Shown: positions 1-6,564, counted from the stretch's first letter. The stretch is DNA of 7,304 nt from Flavobacteriaceae bacterium (GCA_003511845.1 DOIV01000153.1:1767-9070); one strand, 5' to 3'. Made by a program: numbers and translations. Notes: generated by a model from the sequence alone, not told the origin.

Positions 1-998
1 GCTCTTGAAGCTGCAGAACATTTTTGTCCTTGATATTCAAAGGCACCTCTAGTGATTGCTGTTGCAACTTGTTGAGCATTTGAAGAAGCGTGAGCCCATA
101 TAAAATCTTTACCACCAGTTTCACCAACAATTCTAGGGTAGGTTTTGTAAGTATTGATATTATTTCCAATTTGTTTCCATAAGATTTTGAAAACATTTGT
201 AGAGCCTGTAAAGTGCAATCCTGAAAAATCTGGATGATTTAAAATTGTATTACTAATCATTACAGGGTCACCATAAACAACGTTAATTACGCCATCTGGT
301 AAACCAGCTTCTTTAAATAAATCTATTATTATCTTGGCAGAATACACTTGACTGTCTGAAGGTTTCCAAACACAAACATTACCCATCATTACAGGTGCTG
401 CACATAAATTGGCGGCAATAGATGTGAAATTAAAAGGCGTAATGGCATATGTGAACCCTTCTAAAGGTCTATATTCCATTCTATTCCAAATACCAGGGCT
501 AGAAATAGGCTGATTTGCATAAATTTCTGTCATAAATTCGACATTAAACCTAAAGAAATCTATCATTTCACAAGCAGCATCAATTTCTGCTTGCATGACA
601 TTTTTTGATTGAGCTATCATAGTAGCAGCATTCATTTTTGCACGGTATGGTCCTGCTAATAATTCTGCAGCTTTAATAAAGATTGCAGCACGATGTTCCC
701 AAGGTGTTTTTGACCATTTTTCACGAGCTTCTAATGCGTTAGAAATTGCCAATTCAACATGTTTTTTTTCTGCTTTATGATATTGACCAACAGTATGTTT
801 ATGATCGTGAGGTGGATGTATTGAAACGGTATCTCCTGTTTTAATTTCTTTACCGCCTATGTAAAAAGGGATGTCAATACTTTCATTGTACATTTTTTTA
901 TAGGTTGCTAATAATTCCTTGCGTTCAGGGCTATTAGGTGCGTATGATTTTACGGGTTCATTTATTGCTTTAGGGACATTAAAAAATCCTGTTGCCAT
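1..998 (-). CDS. pruA: 1-pyrroline-5-carboxylate (L-glutamate gamma-semialdehyde) dehydrogenase, N-terminal part
   Basis: NAD-dependent aldehyde dehydrogenase that oxidises glutamate semialdehyde (open form of P5C) to glutamate, the second step of proline breakdown; cytoplasmic. Translating the minus strand from ATG at 998-996 gives 332 complete codons with no stop, so the gene runs off the left edge. Visible ALDH landmarks are the oxyanion-loop Asn190 in TPFNFT, Lys212 in WKPSD (cofactor binding), FTGST at 263-267, general-base Glu293 in GETGGKDF, and the nucleophile Cys327 in FEYQGQKCSAASR. The stretch FTGS..-FK-LWKQ...-PR-.GE.GGK-F and the GQKCSA context match the ALDH4/P5CDH subfamily rather than generic ALDHs. 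Family members are about 540 residues, so roughly 200 C-terminal residues lie outside. It is a stand-alone P5CDH and not the C-terminal part of a PutA fusion, because the ATG is preceded by non-coding DNA. It is divergent from the NRDE-family gene. The start is supported by a TAnnTTTG element at 1038-1045. High certainty of family. Confidence 0.96.
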   Translation of the reverse strand, partial: MATGFFNVPKAINEPVKSYAPNSPERKELLATYKKMYNESIDIPFYIGGKEIKTGDTVSIHPPHDHKHTVGQYHKAEKKHVELAISNALEAREKWSKTPWEHRAAIFIKAAELLAGPYRAKMNAATMIAQSKNVMQAEIDAACEMIDFFRFNVEFMTEIYANQPISSPGIWNRMEYRPLEGFTYAITPFNFTSIAANLCAAPVMMGNVCVWKPSDSQVYSAKIIIDLFKEAGLPDGVINVVYGDPVMISNTILNHPDFSGLHFTGSTNVFKILWKQIGNNINTYKTYPRIVGETGGKDFIWAHASSNAQQVATAITRGAFEYQGQKCSAASR

Positions 999-1023
999 TT
1001 GATTAAATTTTATTTAATTATAG

Positions 1024-1031
1024 TAAATTTG
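1024..1031 (+). promoter_or_regulatory. Candidate -7 promoter element for the NRDE-family gene
   Basis: TAAATTTG matches TAnnTTTG exactly on the plus strand, 67 bp upstream of the ATG at 1099. The nearest upstream TTG (999-1001) gives a 22-nt spacer, longer than the usual 19. A weaker alternative is TTAATTTG at 1049-1056 with TTG at 1029-1031 (17-nt spacer), which would give a shorter leader. Either could serve; neither is proven. Confidence 0.3.
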
Positions 1032-1048
1032 TAGTAACAAAGCTACAA
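1029..1048. promoter_or_regulatory. Small dyad (possible operator) in the divergent promoter region
   Basis: Perfect 6-bp inverted repeat: TTGTAG at 1029-1034 and CTACAA at 1043-1048, separated by 8 bp. It covers the whole minus-strand -7 candidate and the end of the plus-strand -7 candidate, so a protein bound here could affect both promoters. The arms are short and the region is AT-rich, so chance is a real alternative. No T tract follows, so it is not a terminator. Confidence 0.3.
1038..1045 (-). promoter_or_regulatory. Candidate -7 promoter element for pruA
   Basis: On the minus strand this reads TAGCTTTG, an exact match to the Bacteroidota -7 consensus TAnnTTTG. It lies 39 bp upstream of the pruA ATG, implying a leader of roughly 30 nt. 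I find no TTG at the expected -33 spacing (19 nt upstream), so only half of the bipartite promoter is present. Such an 8-mer arises by chance fairly often in AT-rich DNA. Confidence 0.4.
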
Positions 1049-1098
1049 TTAATTTGTAAGTTTTTGATTATTGTTTTGTCAAACAGTTAAACATTTTT

Positions 1099-1773
1099 AT
1101 GTGTACCGTAACCTACCTTCCATTAGGGAATTCTGATTTTATTTTAACCTCAAGTAGAGATGTCCCATTTTCACGAAAAAAAGCTTTACATCCTAAAAAA
1201 TATATAGAAGATGGTGTTGAATTGAATTATCCGAAAGACGGAAAAGCGAGCGGAACGTGGATAGGCACTAGTTCTAAAAACAGGTTGATTTGTTTGTTAA
1301 ATGGCGGATTTACATATCACACCTCTAGAGCATCCTATAAAAAAAGCAGAGGTTTAATCGTGAAAGATTTACTTAAAGTTGATGATATCCGTAAAGGGTT
1401 AGATGGAATTAATTTAATTGGTGTAGAGCAATTTACCTTGACCATTGTAGATTGGAATAATACACTTACATTGATTGAGTTTGTTTGGGATGGAAAGCAC
1501 AAGTATAGTAAAGAAATGACTCAAGAACCTCATATTTGGTCTTCGTCTACATTATATGATGAAAGTGTAAAACAATTGCGTAAAGATTGGTTTGAAGAAT
1601 GGCAGCAGCAACACGATTTTACAACTGAAAATATTTTAAATTTTCATAATACCGCTGGTATAGGAGATTCTAATATTGATGTGATGATGAATAGAGGAGT
1701 GGGCGGAACTGTAAGTATTACCTCAATTAAAAAAGAAAATGACAAGCTTATTGTAAATTATACAGATATATAA
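1099..1773 (+). CDS. NRDE/TANGO2-family protein (Ntn-hydrolase-like)
   Basis: A 224-residue cytoplasmic protein with no signal peptide or membrane segment. It begins Met-Cys, and Cys2 would be exposed after Met removal, as in the NRDE (Pfam NRDE, eukaryotic TANGO2) family whose fold resembles N-terminal-nucleophile hydrolases. The segment GTWIGTSSKNRLICLLNGG at 52-70 corresponds to the family's conserved GTWLG...G.....TN stretch. Residues 18-26 (SSRDVPFSR) occupy the place of the eponymous Asn-Arg-Asp-Glu motif, but read Ser-Arg-Asp-Val. HIWSSSTLYD at 145-154 matches the later S..L-Y/D region seen in bacterial members. The enzymatic role is not established; animal TANGO2 has been linked to heme and lipid handling, and transferring this to the bacterial protein would be inference. 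It is divergent from pruA; 90 bp separate it from the SIMPL-gene start chosen here. ATG at 1099 is the only start that places Cys at position 2. Confidence 0.85.
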   Translation: MCTVTYLPLGNSDFILTSSRDVPFSRKKALHPKKYIEDGVELNYPKDGKASGTWIGTSSKNRLICLLNGGFTYHTSRASYKKSRGLIVKDLLKVDDIRKGLDGINLIGVEQFTLTIVDWNNTLTLIEFVWDGKHKYSKEMTQEPHIWSSSTLYDESVKQLRKDWFEEWQQQHDFTTENILNFHNTAGIGDSNIDVMMNRGVGGTVSITSIKKENDKLIVNYTDI

Positions 1774-1835
1774 ACCCCATTTTCAGGACTGTAATTTTAA
1801 CGGTTTTCAGGGGTATGTGCTTTTATAATGGGTTA

Positions 1836-1843
1836 TATATTTG
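1836..1843 (+). promoter_or_regulatory. Candidate -7 promoter element for the SIMPL gene
   Basis: TATATTTG matches TAnnTTTG exactly, 20 bp ahead of ATG 1864. No TTG sits 19 bp further upstream, so the -33 half is missing or degenerate. Transcription starting a few bases downstream would exclude the in-frame ATG at 1828 from the mRNA, which helps decide the start of the gene. Confidence 0.45.
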
Positions 1844-1863
1844 TACTTAATAAATATAAAATT

Positions 1864-2595
1864 ATGAAATCACATATTAGTTCAATAATTTTCGGAATTG
1901 CAATAATTGCCGCCTCTTTCTTTCTTGGTAAAGCAGTTAAAGATAGAAATAAAGTGGAAGGTCAAATACAAGTCACAGGGCTGGGTAAAGCTGATTTTTC
2001 TTCAGATTTAATTGTTTGGGAAGGAAGCTTCGGAGCGACTAATCCTGACATAAAACAAGCTTATTTAACCTTAGAAAATAACAGAGCTTTAATTAATAAG
2101 TACCTTTCTAAAAAAGGAATTAATACGAAAGAACTGGTTTATAGTGCGGTAAGTACTGGTAGAAAGAATAAACAAATTTATTCTGATAATGGAAACTATA
2201 TAGGAGATCAGTTTGTAGCATATGAATTAACCCAGTCTATTAAAATTGAATCTAAAGAGGTTGATAAAATTGAGAAAATATCAAGAGAAATTACAGAATT
2301 GTTAAATCAAGGGGTTCAATTTTATTCAGAATCTCCTAGGTATTATTATACAAAATTGGCAGATTTAAAAATTGAAATGATTTCTAAAGCGACTGAAGAT
2401 GCTAGAGTAAGAGCTGAAAATATATCAAAATTTTCTGGAGGTAAGCTAGGTGAATTGAAATCAGCAAAAATGGGAATTTTTCAAATTACTGGTCAAAATT
2501 CTAAAGAAGAATATTCTTGGGGAGGTACTTTTAATACAAGTTCTAGAAAAAAAACGGCATCAATTACAATGAAATTGGTGTATAAAGTGAATTAG
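1864..2595 (+). CDS. SIMPL-domain (DUF541, YggE-like) membrane-anchored periplasmic protein
   Basis: A 243-residue protein. Residues 5-22 form a hydrophobic N-terminal segment (IIFGIAIIAASFFLG) after a short basic/polar start, with no convincing signal-peptidase site, so it is probably anchored in the inner membrane with the rest in the periplasm. The remainder is one SIMPL domain: VTGLGKADF at 37-45, a central beta-rich part, the helix with KLADLKIEMISKATEDAR near 164-181 followed by AENISKFSGGKLGEL, and the closing beta-strand TASITMKLVYKV at 231-242. This order and the 'K.A...A...A..~~G.KLG' helix are diagnostic of the family. E. coli YggE is connected to oxidative-stress tolerance, but the biochemical role is unknown. 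The open frame extends 12 codons up to ATG 1828; I chose 1864 because it gives a normal N-terminus directly before the hydrophobic segment and because a promoter element lies between the two ATGs. The next gene follows after 72 bp. Confidence 0.88.
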   Translation: MKSHISSIIFGIAIIAASFFLGKAVKDRNKVEGQIQVTGLGKADFSSDLIVWEGSFGATNPDIKQAYLTLENNRALINKYLSKKGINTKELVYSAVSTGRKNKQIYSDNGNYIGDQFVAYELTQSIKIESKEVDKIEKISREITELLNQGVQFYSESPRYYYTKLADLKIEMISKATEDARVRAENISKFSGGKLGELKSAKMGIFQITGQNSKEEYSWGGTFNTSSRKKTASITMKLVYKVN

Positions 2596-2608
2596 ACTAA
2601 AGATTGAA

Positions 2609-2665
2609 ATGAAATATATTAAAAATAAGCACGTTATATTCAGTATTCTTGCAACTAATTTATAA
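2609..2665 (+). CDS. Possible 18-codon leader ORF ahead of the lipoprotein gene
   Basis: ATG at 2609 opens an 18-residue frame, MKYIKNKHVIFSILATNL, ending in TAA two bases before the ATG of the lipoprotein gene. Its basic start followed by a hydrophobic run resembles the beginning of a signal peptide. It could be a translated leader that couples initiation downstream, a remnant of a decayed exported protein, or chance in AT-rich DNA. No Shine-Dalgarno or homologue supports it, so confidence is low. Confidence 0.15.
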   Translation: MKYIKNKHVIFSILATNL

Positions 2666-2667
2666 TT

Positions 2668-3339
2668 ATGTTTAAAAAAGGAATTTACACTTTATTATTT
2701 GGTTTCTTACTCCTGTTAACTGGCTGTTTTGAAGTTATTGAAGAAGTAACTTTAAATGATGATGGTTCAGGTGATGTTACCTTGACTTTGAATTTGAGTA
2801 GAAGTAAAACTAAAATTAATTCCATAATGCTATTAGATAGTGTTAATAATTATAAAGTGCCCTCTGAAGCTGAGGTTAAAAAACATTTTGCCGAAATTGT
2901 AAAAACTATTGAAAATACAAGCGGGATTAGCAAAGTGAGCAATACTATAGATATGGAAGAATTTATTTTTACATTATCCTGTAGTTTTGATAATATAGAT
3001 GCTCTAAATACAGTAATTTCAAATTTTAGTTCAAAAAAAGAAGCTCAGCGGATTAAGAACCACAAGCATTTTGCCTTTGATAAAGCAACACAAACTTTTA
3101 CTAGAAGTTACCATTATGATGTGGCTAAAGAGATTAGGAATACAAATATGAAAGATAGAAAGATTTTTGAAACGGCTTCCATTAGAAGTATTTATCGTTT
3201 TTCAAAACCCATAGTATCATCAGAAAATAAAATGGCGAAAATTTCAGGCAGTAAAAAAGCCATCATGTTAAAGGTAACGGCACAAGACATTATCAAAAAT
3301 AGAAACTCAATAAAGAACAAAATAAAATTGCAAAATTAA
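2668..3339 (+). CDS. Lipoprotein of unknown function
   Basis: A 223-residue protein with a clear lipoprotein signal: Lys3-Lys4, a hydrophobic run at 6-17, and the lipobox LTGC ending at Cys20, the expected lipidated residue after signal peptidase II cleavage. The mature part starts FEVIEEVTLNDDGSGDVTL; an early beta-strand plus 'xDGSG' turn is common in small flavobacterial lipoproteins and resembles LppM-like beta-rich domains, but I cannot name a family with confidence. A later segment (SIRSIYRFSKPI at 171-182, then KISGSKKAIMLKV at 191-203) looks like a second conserved beta-rich block, and the C-terminus is basic. There is no obvious acidic surface-export tag directly after the cysteine, so periplasm-facing attachment is more likely than surface exposure (inference). 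It lies between the SIMPL gene (72 bp) and the DUF4836-like pair (150 bp), all exported proteins on one strand. The function is not known. Confidence 0.8.
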   Translation: MFKKGIYTLLFGFLLLLTGCFEVIEEVTLNDDGSGDVTLTLNLSRSKTKINSIMLLDSVNNYKVPSEAEVKKHFAEIVKTIENTSGISKVSNTIDMEEFIFTLSCSFDNIDALNTVISNFSSKKEAQRIKNHKHFAFDKATQTFTRSYHYDVAKEIRNTNMKDRKIFETASIRSIYRFSKPIVSSENKMAKISGSKKAIMLKVTAQDIIKNRNSIKNKIKLQN

Positions 3340-3357
3340 ATGTTAAAGTCAGATTTG
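3328..3357 (+). promoter_or_regulatory. Candidate bipartite promoter for the DUF4836-like pair
   Basis: TTG at 3328-3330, a 19-nt spacer, then CAGATTTG at 3350-3357, one mismatch from the Bacteroidota TTG-N19-TAnnTTTG consensus. It overlaps the end of the lipoprotein gene and would give a leader of about 125 nt. A competing candidate nearer the gene is TAATTTAG at 3450-3457 (one mismatch) with TTG at 3424-3426 and a long 23-nt spacer. The rest of the 150-bp gap holds a 9-bp direct repeat (ATATAAATT at 3392-3400 and 3413-3421) and no terminator-like hairpin. Confidence 0.25.
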
Positions 3358-3489
3358 AAGTTTCTAACAAATAAGTCCTGATTTAATGCAAATATAAATT
3401 AGATGATGACAGATATAAATTGGTTGTTATCTTAAATAAAAACAAAGACTAATTTAGCACAATATAATATCAAAATAAATTAAACCTAA

Positions 3490-5181
3490 ATGAAAAAAAT
3501 ATTTTTTACCATAGCCTTAATTGCAACAACCATAAGTTTTGCACAATCATTAGAAAGTAAAATACCTAGTACTGCAAAAATTGTAATTGCAGTTGATGGT
3601 GGTAAACTGTTCGACTTGGTTTCCTTGTCAGAATTTGAAAACTATGAAGTCATTCAATATTTGATTAAACAAGTTAAAAAACAGAGAGAACAAGTAAATA
3701 GTATTGCAGATTTTGGTATTGATATCAATGCTAAAGCTTATTATTTTTATCAACCGACTGATAGTATTATGTATCATTCTGGTTTGATGAAGCTTACAGA
3801 CAGAAAGGCTTTTGAAAAGATGTTTGATGAAAAAGAGACAAGCAAAATTGTAAAAAAAGGAAATATAAATACTTTTGTTGATGACGAAGTGACTTTGATG
3901 TGGAATGATAATATAGTGCTTTTTTCAAACGGAATGGATTCATATTGGTATTTTGATGCCAACAGAGAGCGTTTTGAAGCACAAGCGAATGATGATGAAG
4001 ATTTTTATGGTATCAAGAAAAGACTTTCAAGTGCTTGGAATGCTAATTATGCAAAGCAACTATTTAATTATAATGGTGCTTCAATACTATCAAATCAAAG
4101 CTATTTAAAATCTAAAGACAACAAAGCGTCTGCTACCTTATGGATTGGTAATTATGGTGGTATGGTAAGTGACATAATGAAATCTAGTTTTTATTATGCT
4201 TATGCTATGAGTAATTCAGATTTTATGAATTATAACAAAATGGGTTTTGGATCAGTTGTGGCTCAATTGTACTTTGAAGAAGAAAAAGCTAGAATTACTT
4301 CAAAAATGGAGATTGATGATAAATGGAAAAAAGCTTTTCAAAGGATATATTCTTCAAAATTAGACCGGTCATTTTTTAAGTATTTCAATGAAGATGATGC
4401 TCTAGCTTATATGAGTATTGCTATGGACACAGAAGCTGTATTAGACGAATACCCGAAATTAATGCCAGAAATGTATGGCGGCATGTTGCCGCAATATAGA
4501 GAAGAGACCTCAGTTGCGTTAGATTTGTTTTCGGTAATTGTTGATGAAGAAGCTGTTGGTGAATTGGTGACAGGAGATATGTTATTTATTTTAAATGATA
4601 TTATTGAAAAAGACATTACCTATACTACTTATGAGTATGATGATGATTATAATGAAACAGAAGTTACAAAAACAAAAAAAGAGGCAAGCCCTGATTTTAC
4701 AATAATTGTAGGATCTGAAAATGAGAAGTTATTATTCAAATTAATTCGATTGGGTGTAAAACATGAAGCTTTTGAAACTAAGAAAAATTACTATAAATTG
4801 AATTTACCAAGTAAGACTCCATTTGATTTGTTTGCAGTAATAAAAGATGAAAAGATTTTTCTAACTACTTCAGAAAAACGATTGACAGATATTGTCAGTA
4901 ATAGATTTGTTGCTAAAAGTGGTTTGCATAAAAAATTAATCCGTAAAAATTCATCAGTAGTGTATATGAATCTGGATAATTTAATAAGTAAAATACCGGA
5001 ATCTGAATTAAGTAAAGATGAAAAGAAGTTTGCTGTGTATGCAAAAGACAATTTAAAAGATGCTTATTTAACGGGTAAGATGAAAGGTAATGTTATTTAT
5101 TCTGAACTTGTTTTAGAAACAGCAAAAAATCGTAAAAATTCATTAAAGGTATTGTTAGATTTTCTTGAGTTTGTAGACTAA
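3490..5181 (+). CDS. Secreted DUF4836-like protein, paralogue of the next gene
   Basis: A 563-residue protein. Residues 1-18 form a type I signal peptide (Lys2-Lys3, hydrophobic 4-15, cleavage after SFA before Gln19), so the mature protein is periplasmic or exported further; there is no lipobox or other membrane segment. The mature start IPSTAKIVIAVDGGKLFDL (25-43) and the repeated alternation of strands and helices resemble DUF4836-type proteins of Bacteroidota, which begin with an 'IP..a..v..v....L' block. Residues 361-404 carry a striking motif: TGDMLFILNDI, then TTYEYDDDYNETEVTKTKK, then PDFTI. This is repeated in diverged form in the downstream gene. Further blocks are YYKLNLP at 434-440 and LFAVIKDEKIFLTTSEKR at 447-464. 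No catalytic residues can be recognised and no function is known. The downstream paralogue starts 15 bp after the stop, so the two are almost certainly co-transcribed. Confidence 0.8.
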   Translation: MKKIFFTIALIATTISFAQSLESKIPSTAKIVIAVDGGKLFDLVSLSEFENYEVIQYLIKQVKKQREQVNSIADFGIDINAKAYYFYQPTDSIMYHSGLMKLTDRKAFEKMFDEKETSKIVKKGNINTFVDDEVTLMWNDNIVLFSNGMDSYWYFDANRERFEAQANDDEDFYGIKKRLSSAWNANYAKQLFNYNGASILSNQSYLKSKDNKASATLWIGNYGGMVSDIMKSSFYYAYAMSNSDFMNYNKMGFGSVVAQLYFEEEKARITSKMEIDDKWKKAFQRIYSSKLDRSFFKYFNEDDALAYMSIAMDTEAVLDEYPKLMPEMYGGMLPQYREETSVALDLFSVIVDEEAVGELVTGDMLFILNDIIEKDITYTTYEYDDDYNETEVTKTKKEASPDFTIIVGSENEKLLFKLIRLGVKHEAFETKKNYYKLNLPSKTPFDLFAVIKDEKIFLTTSEKRLTDIVSNRFVAKSGLHKKLIRKNSSVVYMNLDNLISKIPESELSKDEKKFAVYAKDNLKDAYLTGKMKGNVIYSELVLETAKNRKNSLKVLLDFLEFVD

Positions 5182-5196
5182 CTTTTCAGCTTTATC

Positions 5197-6564
5197 ATGA
5201 AGAAAAAAATTCTTTATACTTTTGTAGCATTGACCGTGCTTTTATTGCTGGTTTATCTGTTCAGGTACAATCAATCACAAGTTTTTGAAGGTAGGGTTCC
5301 TAAAGATGCGACGACTGTTGTAAATGTAAATTTAAGGCAGATAGAGAATGATTTGTTGTTCGACTTTTTAGCACACCCAATTACGTATTTAAAATCTAGG
5401 CGTAGAGAAAAGGATAGCATTAAGAAAAATAAATTTCCATTTATTAATGGTATTGAAATTCCTGAAAATGTATTGTTTTTTTCAAATGAATCTACCTTTA
5501 AGAATCATTGGCTTAGTACAGTTTTTAATTTAAAGGATAAAGAAAAATTTACGCACTATTTTTTACGAGAGAAATTTGTAAAAAGCAGTTTAGGTGCTAT
5601 TGAGTTTTACACTAAAGGTAATTTGGTGTTGGCTATATATAAAGATAAGTTAATCCATGTGATTAAGTCCCGAGACTTCGGGAGTACTGAGGATGATATT
5701 TCTAAAATGGTAACCTCTGTTTTTAATGAATCTGAATTTTTATCTCAAGAATCTGAATTGTTAAAACCGATTAGTACTAGTAAAAGTGATCTTAGCTTTT
5801 CTTCAACAAATACTAGTTTTTTAGAAGTAAATTTTAAAGAAGGATTATTAGAAGTTACAGGCAATTTAGTGTCTGATTTTTTTATGACCAGTACATCTTC
5901 TGAAATAGTAGGGAATCCCGTAGGTTTTTTTACAGCAAAGATTAATAAAGGGAATGTACATTTCAAAAATATAGTGGCTAAAGGAAAGGTGAAATTTGAT
6001 AGGTTTACACATTTATCCTTAGATTCTATTGTTAGGAAATGGAATGGAAAACTCAATTTAAATTTGATATCTATAGAGAATATTACAGATACTATTGTCA
6101 CTTATGAGTTTGATGATGATTTTAATAAAGTTAAAAAAATTGCAACTCAAGAAAAGGCTATCCCATCACTTGATATTAGACTTGGTAAAGAAAGTCAATC
6201 AGATTTGTCAGCATATTTTTGGAGAAAAAATGCCATTCAAGTACATAATAACGATACTGTTTTTGCAGCTCTACCAATCTATAAGTTTGACGTAGTTGAC
6301 GCCAATGATATTTTTGAATTAACTTCAGGTCAGAATTTCAGCTCTCAAGATTCAAAAACAACAAAATCAAGATTGAATTTTTATTTTGATATGGAAAAAT
6401 ACTTACAACAACCCTTAGATGTTCCTCTAAATTCAAAACAACTAAAAGTCCTTGAATTGATTAAAAGTTCTTCTATTTTTTGGTCAGAAAATAATGAGAT
6501 TTCTTTAAAAATTGAAATGAAAAACGCTGACAGAAATTTTTTAGGACAGTTGATAAAACATTAA
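5197..6564 (+). CDS. Membrane-anchored DUF4836-like protein, paralogue of the preceding gene
   Basis: A 455-residue protein. Three lysines (2-4) precede a strongly hydrophobic segment at 5-22 ending in Arg23, with no clear signal-peptidase site, so it is probably anchored in the inner membrane with the bulk in the periplasm. Homology to its neighbour shows at the start (VPKDATTVVNVNLRQIENDLL, about 34-54, against IPSTAKIVIAVDGGKLFDL) and in the middle: WNGKLNLNLISI (282-293), then VTYEFDDDFNKVKK (301-314), then IPSLDI (322-327), in the same order and spacing as the upstream motif. It is about 100 residues shorter than the neighbour. The codons for SRDFGS at 158-163 form a GC-rich hairpin unlike the surrounding DNA. 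The protein was presumably made by duplication and divergence; its role is unknown. Its stop overlaps the stop of the convergent gene on the minus strand by four bases. Confidence 0.78.
   Translation: MKKKILYTFVALTVLLLLVYLFRYNQSQVFEGRVPKDATTVVNVNLRQIENDLLFDFLAHPITYLKSRRREKDSIKKNKFPFINGIEIPENVLFFSNESTFKNHWLSTVFNLKDKEKFTHYFLREKFVKSSLGAIEFYTKGNLVLAIYKDKLIHVIKSRDFGSTEDDISKMVTSVFNESEFLSQESELLKPISTSKSDLSFSSTNTSFLEVNFKEGLLEVTGNLVSDFFMTSTSSEIVGNPVGFFTAKINKGNVHFKNIVAKGKVKFDRFTHLSLDSIVRKWNGKLNLNLISIENITDTIVTYEFDDDFNKVKKIATQEKAIPSLDIRLGKESQSDLSAYFWRKNAIQVHNNDTVFAALPIYKFDVVDANDIFELTSGQNFSSQDSKTTKSRLNFYFDMEKYLQQPLDVPLNSKQLKVLELIKSSSIFWSENNEISLKIEMKNADRNFLGQLIKH
5668..5683. repeat. GC-rich inverted repeat inside a coding sequence
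   Basis: TCCCGA at 5668-5673 and TCGGGA at 5678-5683 are perfect 6-bp arms around a 4-nt loop. The flanks allow an alternative hairpin, AAGTC at 5665-5669 with GACTT at 5674-5678. The element falls in frame and encodes SRDFGS, using codons (TCC, CGA, GGG) that are uncommon in the AT-rich genes around it. It resembles the small CCCGA/TCGGG palindromes scattered in some flavobacterial genomes, but that family assignment is from memory and cannot be tested here. Confidence 0.5.

Noticed and set aside
1774..1814. Possible terminator after the NRDE-family gene (ACCCC at 1774-1778 with GGGGT at 1810-1814)
   Set aside because: The stem is only 5 bp around a loop of about 31 nt and has no following T tract. 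The two TTTTCAGG copies (1780-1787, 1804-1811) are a direct repeat and do not extend the stem.
3340..3381. 13-codon ORF starting immediately after the lipoprotein stop
   Set aside because: It is too short, has no hydrophobic or family-like character, and is expected by chance.
4407..5051. Minus-strand open frames of 69 and 86 codons inside the secreted DUF4836-like gene
   Set aside because: They are antisense to the best-conserved part of the real gene, with no upstream promoter-like signal or recognisable domain.
5745..6101. 118-codon minus-strand open frame inside the anchored DUF4836-like gene
   Set aside because: It lies wholly antisense to a gene with a clear anchor and paralogy to its neighbour; the translation has no recognisable motif and reflects low stop density in AT-rich antisense DNA.
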